NCBI GenBank assembly: GCA_964019415.1
Contig: OZ025873.1
Location: 2,854,982-2,918,981, forward strand
Source: Ianthella basta
Lineage: Eukaryota > Porifera > Demospongiae > Verongiida > Ianthellidae
DNA length: 64,000 nt
Direction: 5' to 3'
Shown: one piece after another, positions 15,001 to 30,000 of the stretch
Numbering within the stretch: the first letter of the stretch is position 1
Layout: each line of letters opens with the position of its first letter
The notes under the pieces: model-generated
Databases searched by the model: none
The model's input: only the letters and a program-made list of their open reading frames with translations
What the model was told of the DNA's origin: nothing
Position numbers and translations under genes: made by a program

Positions 15001-18000
15001 CCCAGTTCGTCCCTCTGTTATAATGGCAGCATCTAACTACACTCCAGATGAAATCCCACCAGAGCTGGTTAGCTTTGATTTGAACATGAACGCAGGACTA
15101 CTGACAATAACATTCTCTGAGACCATCCTTGCAGAATCTTTTAACCCAAATGGATTTGTTATCCAGAGCTTCAGAAATGTTACAGGCAAGCTTGATGCTG
15201 AGAATGTCACCCTCTCAAGCACAAATGTCACCGTTGTGAACAATACTGTTTTGGAGGTTGTGCTTAACCTCCAGGATAGGAGCTCCCTGCAAGCCAGTTT
15301 GAACCTAGCCATATCTCGAACCAGGACCTTCATCAGAGTCAGCCCTTCAGCTATCACTGATGCTGCCAACAATTCTGTTGTGATCATCTTTCCTGATGTA
15401 GCACAGCGAGTAACACTGTTCACTGAGGACAGCACTTGTCCAGAGCTCCTTTCCTTCTCCCTGAATATGGAGACCACTGTGTTGGAGCTCACTTTCAGTG
15501 AAGTGATTCTGACAACCTCCTTCATGAGCTCTTCTGTCACCTTGCAGAACAGCAGCAGCATCATTGTAGACAGCTCAGTCACCCCAATTGGTGGAGAATT
15601 CCTGTCTAACGATTGGTACATTCTGCGACTGAGGCTGTCTTTTGACATTGCAAACCAAATCAAGTTCATCACCAACTTGGGTACAACTGAGAATGACACC
15701 TTTCTGTCATTCAACAGTGCTGCTTTTACTGATGCAGAAGGTTTATCCATTACACCCCAGCCTTCAACCAATGCCCTGCGTGCCTCATCTGTTATTCCGG
15801 ATGGACTGCCACCAGTACTCCAGACATTCACTCTAGATCTGAATAACACAAGGTTGATCCTCACTTTTGATGAGATTGTGAGGGGTGACACTCTCAATGC
15901 TAGTGCCATCACAATCCAGTCAACAGACAACTTCACTATGGGAGACCCTTTTGTCAGTCTTGCTACCAGCTCTTCTGTTCCTGGTGATAGTCACATTGTT
16001 CTGGTTAATTTGGGAGTTGATGATGTCAACAACCTTAATCTCCAAACTGCACTAGCTACCAACCTCTCCAACACGTTCATAACTGTGTCAGCCGGTGCAA
16101 TCTATGACTTCAACTCGAATGCCTTCAATGGGACTACTGTTGCAGTTCCAGCTGGTAGTTATGTCCCTGACTCTTTCCCACCTATTCTGGAAGCATTCAG
16201 AGTTGACATTACACAGCAGACAATCACTCTGGAGTTCAATGAACCAGTGAACCCCTCATCCCTGGTTGTTACTCTTGTGACACTGCAGAATGCTGATGGC
16301 AGTCAAAGCTACTCACTCACAGCCAACAGCTCCACTTCTAGTGATAATGGGGGCACTGTGGTCATCCAACTTAGCAGTACAGACTTTGATAACATTGGCA
16401 CATACCCCAACCTCCTCACAGGCATTGACAATTCGTTTGTCATCCTACGAGATGAGGCAATCAGGGATGCTTCTGGTTTCCCCATCCCTGAGACTGCTCC
16501 CTTGCAAGCCAGCAACTTCACTGAGGATTCTATCATTCCAGAGTTACAAGACTTCAGAATCGACCTCGACACTGGACTTGTCACTCTTGTGTTCTCAGAG
16601 ACTATGAACGTGTTGACACTTGACCCAACCAGAATCATCATCCAGAACGAGGCAACAACCATGCCCAATGCAAGTGTGACACTGAGCATGACAACATCCA
16701 TGACCAACTACACAACCACTATCCTTCTTCAGCTGAGTCGCTATGATTTTGGAGCCATCAAGACAGATCGTAATCTGGCTACCACTGTCAACAACACTTT
16801 TATCCGACTGCTGGATGGTGCTGTAAATGATGCCAATGGCCTCCCTGTCAATGATACCATCTTGTCAGCCTCTTTCATAGTGCCGGATGAGGAGAGACCA
16901 AACTTGATTGCTTTTGCCTTGGACTTGGATCAAAGAGAGATTGTGCTTCAGTTCAACGAAGCTATTGACTCAGCCACAGTGGATATCAGCCAGGTTGTCT
17001 TGAACAATGAGCCTGTGGGCACCTCCCTCACCCCTGTCACATACACACTCACAAATGTTTCCAGCTTCACAGTCGAGAACTTCACCAACATCCGCATTAG
17101 TTTAGGTGTGGAGGATGCTATTGCTCTAACTCGTCCCAGCATCTGTACCAATTTCAGTGACTGTTACATCACCTTCACTCAGTTCCTGGCCAGAGACACC
17201 TCTGGAAATGCTGTAGAGGATATCTTCACAGGAGAGAGAGTAACATCATACACAGCAGACATCAATCGGCCAACTCTTGTTGCATTCCAGCTTCTTGATT
17301 TCGACACCGGAGAGCTGGTTCTCAGCTTCTCAGAGACAGTTAGCGTAGACAGCATTAATGTAACTGCTGTAGTATTGTCAGAAAACTTTGACCAATCTGG
17401 AGGTTCTGTAAACTTGACTCGAGCAGATCTTCCTCCAATTGACAGTGACACTATTACCCTTATTCTTTCACCTGAAGACCTGAACACCATTAAGCAGCAG
17501 TCACGACTGTGTACAAACCGATTGATTTGCAACATTGACTTCGATGAAAGGTTCCTCAGAGATCGTAGTGGCAATGCTGTGGAACGCACAGCCACAGAGT
17601 TCACACTTAGTGAACTCCCTGAAAGAATTGAGGCTGACACCACACCCCCAATGCTGCAAGATTACTACCTGGACATGGATCTTCTCACAGTGACCTTCTC
17701 CTTTGATGAGATCATTGATGCAGCAGCCACTAGTGCTGGGGCTCTGACATTCCTGAGTGAAGTGAATAGCACCCTCATGTACACACTTACTGACTCAGTA
17801 AGGGATACCACCACACGTGAGACATTTGTGACCATCAATATTGGGCCAAATGATGCCATTGCCTTGAAGGCAGAACTGGGACTGGCAACCAATATTAGCA
17901 ACACCTTTGTTACATTTACATCAGACTTTGTGAGAGATGTGGGAGCCGGAGGATCGCAGGTTCCCATAGATGCTGTTCCAGCATCGTCAGCAGTGCAGGT

Positions 18001-21000
18001 GACCAACTTTACAGCGGATGCAACTCCACCATCCAACCTTGTATTCAGCTTATTTGATGTCGATGAGGGACTCTTGACTATCACTGCTGAAGAGCCACTT
18101 TCTGACACTGTAATCCTGGAAGGAATCACACTGCAGCCTTCAGCAGCAGGTGGTGCCAGCTACAACCTCTCAGGAGGCACAGTGCAGTACACTGATGTGC
18201 TTGACAAGAGGACCATTGAGCTCACCCTCACAGCAGCTGATCTTAGGGCTATCAAGCTGGACACCAACCTGGCTACCACTACTGCCAACACCTATCTAGC
18301 CCTATTGCCAGGCACAGTGCAAGATACAGCTGGGAATGAGCATGTGGGAATCAACACCACCAATGGACTACGTCTGTTGACTCTCTTACCAGATGAGACT
18401 TCACCAAGGCTACTATCATACAGTTTGGACATGGACACTGGTATTTTGACTGCTACCTTTGATGATGTTATGGACAGTGACTCATACACAGAGGAGAGAC
18501 TAGTATTCTTGCCCAACAGCACAGCTCCAGAGAACAGTGGCTTAAGGATAGTTGGGTTCACCAACAGCTCTAATGACTATATTGTCGACTTCTACCTCCT
18601 CCCCACAGACCTGAATGCTCTGAAGGTCAACCGTGATCTTGCTACCAGTGAGAATGATACCTTTATCTCCATCTCATCAGACTTTATATCCGATCTGGCT
18701 AATCAGGGTGTAATCTCCACAGTTCAAATGGCAGCCAACTTCACACCAGATGAAACACCACCTCAGCTACTAGCTTTTGACTTTGATATTGACGCACAGA
18801 ACCTGATACTGAGTTTCTCAGAGGTTGTGGATGTGGAGACATTCAATGCCACAAGTCTTGTTCTACAGAATAATGCACTTGGCTCTGACGTTGTTCGTGT
18901 CCTCACTGGAGGCACAGCAACCAGACAAGGGTTTTCTGTTGTTGTTGATGTGCAGCTGACCGTGGAAGATGTAAACTTCATCAAGTCTATGCCCAATTTT
19001 GGAAATGACAGTACTGACACTTTCCTTTCAGTCATGCCCACTGCAGTTGAGGACTTCAATTTCAACTCAGTGCAAGCAACTGTTCTACCTGTCAGTATGG
19101 TGGGAATTGATAGAACGAGTCCTACACTGGTCAACTTTGACTTGGACATGAATTTGGGTGTGTTGGTGCTAACTTTCTCTGAAACAGTGGATGCATCAAG
19201 CATCATGGTGGATCGTTTCACTCTCCAGTCAGGTCCCATTTCTCTGATCTCTCATACCCTCACCACCTCAATGCGTACCAACCAGGACAGCACCGTTGTG
19301 AACATCACCCTTAATTCATTGGACCTGAACACTATCAAGGACACACCAGGCCTGGCCACCTCAAACGAGACCACCTACTTATCACACATGAACGTAGCTG
19401 TCACAGACACAAGTGGTAACCCCATTGAGGCAATCACTGTGGCCATTCAAGTGTCAACTTATGTGCCTGATTCCAACAACCCCCAACTGACTGGCTTCAT
19501 CTTGAACCTGGATGGAAATGCTTCCATTCGGCTAACATTCTCTGAGACTGTGAATGCATCCACCATTGACCCAACTGGATTGTCCCTCATCAGTGATCCT
19601 GCAACCACCCCAGAAGAAATTCCAATTACTGGAGGAAGAGTCCTAAGTTCAGTTCTCAATGTAGTGGAAATTGGCTTAGAAGTGGAGAATGCAAATGCCA
19701 TTAAACAAGCTTCCTTGATCGGTAAGGCAAGAAGGGACACCTTCCTAACAGTGCTTGAAGGATCTGCCCTTGATCGAGATGCCAACCCTCTGGTGGGCAT
19801 CAATGCATCAACACCTTTGCAGACCTCTAACATTGTGGATGACACTACACCGCCAATCCTTATTGGATTCCATTTGGACTTTGAATCTGTGCCTCTACTC
19901 CACCTCACCTTCAGTGAAATTGTGCTGGATACTTCATTTGATTTCACAGGAATTGGACTGAAATCGTCATCTTTGAGTGCTGTAGAAGTAAACCTGACCA
20001 CTAGTGAGCGGGCACGTCCCTTCAACACATCTGTGGTACAGATTGAGTTGAGCCGTGATGTGGCAATTGAATTAAAGAGTGCCACTTCCCTGTGCAAGAC
20101 ACTGGCCCAGTGTTTCATTGCCATTCAGAACAACACTGTCACTGACCTTCCTAACCCTGACCCAAATGGGTTGATAGGTGATGACTCAGTGCAATCAACC
20201 CAGGACCCTGTGGCTGACATCACACCGCCTCAGCTCATTTCATTTGATGCCATTTCAGACCCATCAGCCTCTCCTCCCTACAAACTTGTTCTCAGTTTTG
20301 ATGAACCAGTTAATGTTTCCGACAGCACAAGCTTGGTTCAGTACCTTCAGCTGCTCAGCTCCAATGACACCTCCTCTGCTGTCACTTTCAATTTGTCAAA
20401 CAGTTCCTTTGTGAATACAGGGTTGATCGCTGATATTCAGGTTGGTCTTAGCAACAGTGACCTAGTAGCAATCCAGCTTGCAACCCCTCTGCTGAGAAGT
20501 GCTAACTACACTTTCCTGAGTATATTTTCTCCCGGATTTCCCGATGTAGCAGGCAATGTAATCACCACCAATTCAGATCCACTAATGGCTGAGAATTACG
20601 TAGGAGATTTTGTTCCTCCAGAGCTTGAGCAATTTGTGTTGGATCTGAACGATTTCACCTTTGTCTTGACTTTCTCTGAGCCCGTAAACATTAGCAGTGT
20701 CCGAACAGAAGATGTTCTCTTACAGGACACTGCTGATGGCACATCAATGACCACTCCACTTCCTAACAACAGTGTGGTTACAGTAGGTGCTTCGAGTGAG
20801 ATAGTCCGCATCCAAGTCACTCGGGAGTACATTGACAGCATCCTACAGCTAGGCATCACAACCAGCAATGAAACCACCTTCATCAGCTATCAGCTAGGCT
20901 TTCTTTATGACCTGGCAGGCCATGCAGCCCTGGAGCTGCCTACCAGTGATGCCCTTCAAGCTACTGAGGTTATCCTCAACCTTGTCGCTCCGATTGTAAC

Positions 21001-24000
21001 TGGGTTCACTCTACGCTACCACCCAGCTGAACTGGCCCTCACCTTTTCCAAGGTGGTCAACCAGAGCACATTTGAACCTCGTCTCATCACCCTCCAGGCC
21101 GGCCCAGGGCTCAACACACCACGATACACTCTCACAGGAGGTTCAGTGCTCTTCCCTGAACTGGACAACGTCCAAACTGTGATTGTTCGACTGTCAGCTG
21201 AAGACAGAAATGCTATTCAGTCCATTGATAACTTAGGAGAGACAGTGAACAATACCTACATCAGTGTAGCCAAGCTGCTTGTATATGACATCAATGGGAT
21301 TGAGAGCATTGCTATTTCCCCAAGGCTACCAATTCAGGCCACATCTGTTGGTACTGACATTATTCCACCAGTTCTAGACTCATTTGACTTGGACCTTGAT
21401 GAAGGACTGCTCACCCTTTACTTCAATGAGAGTGTCATTGCAGCCACACTGGACATCACCACAATTACTCTTAGGACAAGGGCTGGTGTTACCAATAACA
21501 CAGTGGAGCTGACGGGAGGAGTGTTTCAGGAATCAAACATGGCCACCTTTGAGATTGTTCTCCCTGCAAGTGACCTGAACCTCCTCAAGGAGTCTCCTGT
21601 GTGCTCTGACAACACATCCTGCTACCTCTCCTACACAAGTCAGTTTGTGTTTGATACCAGCAATATTTCTTCTAGTGCCCTTAGTCCCACTGCTGCCCTC
21701 CCAGTAACCTTGTTGACACTGGACACAACTGCTCCTTTGCTGGAAGAATTTGCTTCTCTTGACTTGAACACTGGCGAAATCCAACTCATTTTCAGTGAAT
21801 CTGTGATGGAAGCAAATTTTGACCCAACTGGCCTCACTCTGATATCTCTGTTTGATCAGTCATCCGCCTCACACCAGGTGACAAATGCCTCTGTAACTTC
21901 TGCTGATGGACCTAATGTCACCATTGTGTTGTCTGACAGTGACCTCATGGCTATCAAAAGGGACGCCCAACTCTGCACCATGAAAGGCAACTGTTATGTC
22001 TATGTTAGTAATGTTCTCATTACAGACCAGTCCATGAACGAACTCTCCAATGCAAGCAACGAAGGCTTAGGAAGGATTGTCACACAGCTCAATCCTGACC
22101 AAGAACAGCCTTCCCTTCTGTCTTTCACTCTTGACATGTCCAGAGACCTTCTAACTCTTACTTTCAGTGAGCCTGTGAATCCAGTCACACTTGATGCCAC
22201 TGGAATCACAATCCAAGCCTCTGAGAATGTAACTGAAGTTGAAGAGAACTACACCCTCACCTCAGGAACAACCAACAGCTCACCTGGAAGAGAGATCATT
22301 ATTGCTCTGAGCCTGGAAGATACTAATGCATTGCGAGAAGCCAGCTTTGCCACTTCTGTGAACGACTCTTACATATCCATTACAGCCAGTGTCATCATGG
22401 ACATGGCATTCAATGCTCTGTCAGTGGTACCAATTGAAAACGGCTTTGCAATTCCTGCTGGCAACTACATCAGTGACACAGTGGGACCTGTTTTACAGTC
22501 ATTCACACTGGACCTTGAGAATGATGCCCTTCTCTTGACATTCAACGAGCCTGTTCTTGTTGCCACCCTGGACCTCTCCCGCATCAGTCTGCAGTCATCC
22601 CGCACTCCTGGAGACCCCATCTCACTAACTGCTTCTGATTCACTTACCACAATCGCCACAGTTTCTAACATCAGTCAGGTGATAACTGTCAATCTGATGA
22701 GAGAAGACATCAACCAGCTGAAGTTGAATGGCTCAATTGCCACGAGCATCAGTAACACATACATTTTCCTGGCTAATGGTTCAATTACAGATGTGTCCAA
22801 TATTACCAACCAGGCACAAGGACCTTACCAAGCTGCTGCTGTTCTTGTGGATGCTTCTCAAGCCAGTCTGACCAGCTTCACACTTGATATGAACGTTGGT
22901 GTCTTGAGTCTTACCTTCTCAGATGTGGTGGATGCAGGTACAATGCAGATTGAAGCTTTTGTGCTCCAGAATGAAACAATTAGAATGCCTGGTTCTTATC
23001 ACCAACTGGTGAACTCTTCGGTAATGTTCACACTTGGCCATGTTGTTACCCTGCAGCTATCTGACTACGATCGTCTTAGAATTGCTGAGATTAACAATCT
23101 TGCAACTTCTGTCAACAACAGCTATCTGACAATGACTGCTGATGCATTTGATGACTACCAAGGAGTTGATGTGATAGCCATCACTAATGGAAATGCTGTG
23201 CAAGCTAGGTCTTTCACTCCAGATACCACAGGTATACAACTACAGCAAGCTGTTCTGGATCTCAATTTGGAAACCTTTTCTGTAACATTTGATGATTTTG
23301 TTGACGTAGACACCTTGAACCACACCGGCATTGCCCTACTCAGTGATGCAGTCACACCTAGCTTCACACTACACCTCTCTAACTTGTCAAATGTACAGCG
23401 GTCCCCTGATGGTTTCACACTGACGGTCTCACTCAGTTTTGATGATCTGAATGAGATTAAAAGGAGTGATGAAGTGGCCACTAGTATCAATAACACCTGT
23501 GTCAGTCTTGCAACCAATATCATCTTGGACCTGGCTGGGAATGGCTTTAACTCCACTGTGACATGTGTTGACATCCTCATTCCAGACACCACACTGCCCC
23601 AGGTAGACCAGTTCTCTTTGGACCTCAATACTGGGGTGTTGAACATTACTTTTTCGGAAGCGTTTAACATCTCAACCTTTGATCCATCCACACTCGTGCT
23701 TCTGAACATTGAAAGTGGTGAACAGGTTCCTGTTATGGCTGCCTTCTTTGTGGAGCAGTCCTACACAACTGTGTCAGTGCAGCTGACAGAGGACAATGTG
23801 AATGCAGTGAAATTGGCTCGTTCAGTTTCCAACAGTCTCCAAACCACATTCCTGAGCGTTCAGAACACGACTGTGTCTGACACAAGTGGTAATCCCTTGC
23901 TTGCAGAAATACTCCCAGCATTTCGCTACATTGGTGACTCAGAGAGGCCTGAACTGTTGGACTTCAATTTAGATCTGAATTTAGGCCTCCTCGAGCTGTC

Positions 24001-27000
24001 ATTCTCTGAGCCTGTAGACGCTAGCACTCTGACTGTATCAAGCATTCAGCTTGTGAATGGGCAAATACCCTCATCAAACTACACCTTAACTGGAAGTGTT
24101 GGCACCACAGGCAGTGGTCTTGCCCTCAATGTATCTCTCCTCAACTCAGACCTGGACGAGATAAAGGTTCGATTTGGCTTGGCCACCTCACCCAGCACAA
24201 CATACCTTGCCATTCAGGATGGAACTGTCAATGACACCGCTGGCAATCCTGTGCTTGGAATACCCGTCATTGCTGCTTTGAATGTTACCAACCTTGTAGG
24301 AGACTCACTTCCTCCATCTCTGCTGAACTTCACTCTTGATCTGGATACATCTGTCCTCATCTTGACCTTCTCTGAAATCATCGAACCATCCACATTGAAC
24401 ACGACAACCATTTCCCTACAGGACTCCAATGCAGCTATGCCTATGCACTCCTACACTCTACAGTCAACCCCAGGTCCTACAGCACCCAGTGCAGTCATCA
24501 GCTTGGCTCTCTCCATTCCAGACACAGAGGCTCTCAAGCTTAACCCCAACCTGGCCAACTCTGTAATGAACACCTACATGGTCATTGCTGATGATGGAGT
24601 TGTTGATTTCAGTGATAACAGCTATCAGACCGAGCCTCCTGTGCGTGCACAGGAAGTCATTACAGATCAGAGAGGGCCCATGGTGGTGGGATTCTCACTG
24701 GATTTGAACACAGGAATTGTCAGCATCACCTTCACAGAGCCAGTCGATGTAAATCGTGTACTCCTTCCTGGTATAATTCTCCTCGGAAGTGCACCTGCAC
24801 AACGCATCAACCTGATTGACTCAACCATTGCCAGTATGAATTCTTCTGCCATTCTTGACATTACACTTGATGCAGAGAGTGTCAATTCCATCAAGCTATC
24901 CTCAATTCTGGGTGCTCTTATCAACGAGACCACTCTAGTAGTGCTTCCATCAGCTACTTTTGATGTGGAAGGAAATCCAAGTTTTGAAGTACCTGAGCCT
25001 GGTCTGCGTGTGAGGGAGGTGTTTCCCGATACAACCCCAGTGCAGTTGACAGCATTCTCCCTTGACTTGGACGCTGGTATTTTGTCCTTGAGTTTCTCAG
25101 AGGTTATCAACATCCTCTCATTCAATGCTACCGCAATCACTCTCATTGACATTCCATCTGGCATGGAGCAGGTTCAACTCACTGGTGGAAATCCCATTCA
25201 AGGGAGCATGAACACAGTGGACCTCTCACTGCTAGCCGATGACCTTAACCGGGTGAAGACTGCAGAGGCGTTAGGCTCAGGTGAGAACTCCACCTACCTG
25301 TTCACTAATAGATTACTGGTGCAAGATGCATCTGGGATCAGTCTGGCTGAGATCAATGGGACAGTGCCCCTAAAGGCTACAGAGGTTGAGCGTGATGCAA
25401 CACGTCCAACATTGTTGCGCTTCACCTTTGCACCTGATAACACTTTACTGTCACTGACATTTAGTGAGGCTGTCGATGTTATGGACACCTTCATGATCAC
25501 TGAGCTGGTCTTGCAGAATGAGCAGGCTGACAATCCAGGTGCTTCTTTCACTTTAACAACAAATAGCACCTTCACCAATGTGGACTCTACCGTTGTGAAC
25601 ATCAGTGTAAGCATATCCGAACTGGACAGGCTGTTTGAACTGGACATCTGCTTCCAGGAGAGTCGGTGCTTCTTGTCCTTCTCATCACAGCTTGTGTCTG
25701 ATCATGCAGAAAACCCAGTAATTGGAAGACAAGGAACAGAAGCCGTAATGGTCAACACCATCATCCTTGACCTGACTCCACCCAGTTTTGTGCAGTTTGA
25801 GCGCTTCGACCTAAACACAGGCCAACTTGTGTTTAATTTTGCAAAGAGAGTGGTCAGTAACTCCCTCAATGTCTCAGGTATTGTCATCTCTAACTCCTTT
25901 GATGCATCAGCTACTGAACGAAGGCAACTGACACAGGCAGCAAGTATTGAGGATAGTCTTGGGCTCACTGTCACTTTCATTCTCTCAAGGGAAGATCTGA
26001 ACTTCATTAAAGATCGTTCATTGTGTGTGAGTCGTCTGTCTTGCTTTGTTGAGCTGGATGTGGGTGTTGTGATGGATCTTGCTGGCATGGGCTCAGTCGC
26101 TTTGCCAGGTATTGACACTTCTGATCTCACACAGCGCACCCCTGCAATGTTGCTGGCCGATGAGACTGGTCCACAAGTCCTTGCGATTTCACTTGATCTT
26201 CAGACAGACACAGTTGTGGTTGAGTTTGATGAACCAGTTGTGGAATTTGTAACCTCTGCGCTTACCATCCAAGCATCTCCTGACAGCAGCAGTGTGTCGT
26301 ATGCAATCTCACTTGTTGCATCCACCAGGGTATCCTCCACCATCAGACAGTTTATGCTCTCTGATGCTGATAGTATGAATGTGAGAGCTATTGAAGACCT
26401 TGTAAATGTCATTGACTCTACCGGGGAGATTACTGTATTGTTTTCTGGGAGCCTTGCACGAGATACTTCCCCAGGTGGTGGCAACACCAATGTTCCTGGA
26501 CAGGTAACTGTGTTTAACATCACTGCCGATGTGACACCACCACAGCTAAGTTCTTTCCCAGAACTAGACGTCAACATGGGTACAGTGACACTCTCCTTCT
26601 CAGAACCAGTGAATGTGTCCACTTTTGACTTCAGCCAAATTCTGCTCGTCTCCTCTGACATGGCAGTATCAGGCATCCCACTGTCCACTGTGAACCTTTT
26701 CTATCTTACATACAACAATGTTCCTTCTTCTTTGGCTTTGAGTGAAGTCACTTTCACACTATCAAATGAGGACCTCAGAGATCTAAAGGTGGATAACAGC
26801 ATTGGCACCACCACAAGCAACACCTTTGTCAGAATTCTACCTGGTGCTGTTGAGGATTCATTTGGAAATGCACTGGTCACTGTTGTGAACACAGGAGCAG
26901 CCTCTGTCATTCCAGACACCACCAACCCCAGCTTACTCTCCTTCACTTTCGATCTTGACAATGGCCATCTTGTGCTCACTTTTGATGATGTGATGGATCC

Positions 27001-30000
27001 AACAACTCTAAACTATCGCACTATGATTTTCCAGAATGCCTCCACTGGTCCTCTGTTGATGTACACTCTCATTGCTGGTTCTGACACCAGCACAATTCCT
27101 CCTGACTTTGTGCTGACAACCATTCTGTCTCCTGCAGACATAGCTAACATTAAAGCTATTGAGGGCCTTGTTGACAGCAGGGACACCACCTACTTGACTG
27201 TGTCCACACTCACCATCCAGGATGTGTATAATGAAGTGCTCAATGGAAGAACACTGCAAGCCAGCAACTTCACAGGTGATGACACTCCACCCACTCTTGA
27301 AGCTTTCAACCTTGACATCAACAGTGGAACTTTGACTTTGCAATTTTCTGAAGCAATAGTGGTTTCTACCTTGAACACTGGCACTATCACTTTACAGAAT
27401 GCTGAGTCCAATGCCACATCAGACAGGACACTGACACTGAGTCAGGCGACCACCATTGGCACAGCACGTGTGGTGAATGTGTCTCTCAGTCAAGAGGATC
27501 TGGACACGATCAAGGCTGACCCAGGATTTGGAGGGGAGAACAGTACCTACCTCTCCATCCAGCAAGGCACCACCACTGACATTGCTGGCAATTCACTTGA
27601 GCCAATACTTAACAACAGCGCTCTTCCTGTGTCTACACATGTCATCGACATGCAACCACCTACCTTGCTGGCCTTCAACCTGGATCTAAACATTGGACTC
27701 CTTAGCCTGTCTTTCAATGAAGTGGTTCTAACTAACTTTGTTGAAGTAACAGGAGTAGTCTTACAAGATGCACAATCTCCAACATCTACCTTCACTCTCA
27801 CCAGTGCTAGCAATGTAACTACAACCACGAATGTCAGTTCTAACATCTCCATACAACTGTCAAGAGATGACCTGAATGAGATTAGCTCACGGACCGAACT
27901 AGCCACTTTGCCCAACAACACCTACCTACGACTTTTGAACGGAACTGTGCAGGATGTCCGTGCTCGCCCCATCCCCACGATCTCTGACCAAGATGCATTG
28001 CGTGTCAGCTATTTTGTTCCAGACCTCACTCCTCCAGAGTTGACTGGCTTTAGTTTCAACCTCAGTGCCTCTCTCCTCATACTCACCTTCACAGAGGCAG
28101 TGGACCCTGCTACTCTGAATGCATCCAGGATTCTGCTTCTTACCTTCCCATTCCCTGTGTTCCGTAGTACCCTTTCCACCCCTCTATCTGTGATTAGGGA
28201 AAACAATGAACTTGTGATTGAGTTGATGGTGGAGGACTTCATTGCAATCCAGGCCAACACACAGTTTGGAACATCAACAGATGACACCTACCTTGCACTT
28301 TTGGAAATGGCGGTGGCTGACTTTGCAGGTTTGTATGTTGTTCCTGTCAGCGTGATAGAACCTCAGATGGCTGATCTGGTAATCCCTGATGAAACTCCCC
28401 CTGTCATTGAAAGTTTTAGCCTAGATTTGAACACTGGCACACTTACATTCACATTCAGTGAACTTGTGAATGCAACATCAGTGACCCAGAGTGGAATTGG
28501 CCTCACCAATACTGCAAACTCAGGGAATGTCCTGTTTCTCACTGGTGGAGGGCTGATGACGATCTCAAGTCGTATCCTCCAGATTGATCTGATCCGTGAG
28601 GATCTGGACACCATCAAGCTGGATCCTGTGATTGGTACTTCCAACCTTACCACTAGACTCACTGTCAATGAATCAACTTTCGTTGATGTCAGTGGCAATG
28701 GAATCTCTGCAATCACTATTTCCTCTCCACTCATGGCTGAACTAGTCATTCTTGACACAACTGGCCCTCTCCTGACCTCTTTCGACTTCAAGATGGATAA
28801 TGGCACACTCCCACTTTACTTGGTGCTTCACTTCAATGAACCTGTGGAAGATGCGAGCTTCAGTTTATCTGCAATCCAACTGCTGGACTCTTCACTGGTG
28901 CCAAGTGTTGCAATCAACCTTACCACCAGCTCTCTACGATCTGTGCCAAGTTCAGGTGATGTAGAAGTGGTCATTTCCCCTGAGGACCTTGCCACAATCA
29001 GAGCTGCAGTTTCCTTTGGCAGGAACATGAGCAACACCTTCCTGAATGTCACTTCTCCCATCATCATGGATATCTTTGCCAACAGTTTTGTTCCAACAGG
29101 CATTGTATATCCTGTAACACTACATACTGCAGATCTAGTGAGACCAACCCTAGATGCATTCACTTTTGACCTGAATGAAGGAGCACTGATTCTGACCTTC
29201 TCAGAAGTTGTGGACATAGAAGACTTCAACGTGACTGGCCTGACACTCACTGAATCACGAGACATGTCTTCCAGGGCAGTCACCCTGAGTGATGGCAATG
29301 CCACTGCCAATGCTGACAGGGAAGTGAGGGTTCTTCTAACTACTGAAGACCTAAATACCATCAAGGCCTTACCAAGCTTTGCTGATGAACTGGCAAACAC
29401 CTACCTCAGCATTGAAGCAGGCGTCACCACTGACATTGCAGAGAACCCCAGCATGGAAATACTGCGTGGGAATGCACTGCTAGCATCTCTGTTTGTTAGT
29501 GATATGACCGGTCCAGAGATCACTGCTTTTGAGCTATCACTGGAGTCACGTATTCTGATCCTGACTTTCTCTGAGACAGTTGATTCAAGAACAATTGACC
29601 CACGGTTACTCACTTTGCAGAACAATCAAACTGATCCAACATCATTCTATACCTTACAGAGTACGGAAGTTGTGCCATCAGTAAGAAACATTGCTACCAT
29701 ATTGCTTGCAAATGAAGATCTGTTAGGGATTGCCTCCTCCTCCTTGGGCACTGTTGTTGAGAACACCTTCCTCTCAGCACAGACAGGAGCTGCTCGTGAT
29801 GTTAGTGGCAACCCATCTCTTGAGATCTCTGCCAATGCATCCATTCGCGCCTCTAACCTAGCACGGGATACTGTAACACCAGTCCTCGTTGCTTTTGATT
29901 ACAATGCCAACACCACACAGCTGGTACTCAGGTTCACTGAACTAGTCAATACTTCCACTCTGATCTTCAGTGGTATCACCCTCCAGGATGGGTATACTGC

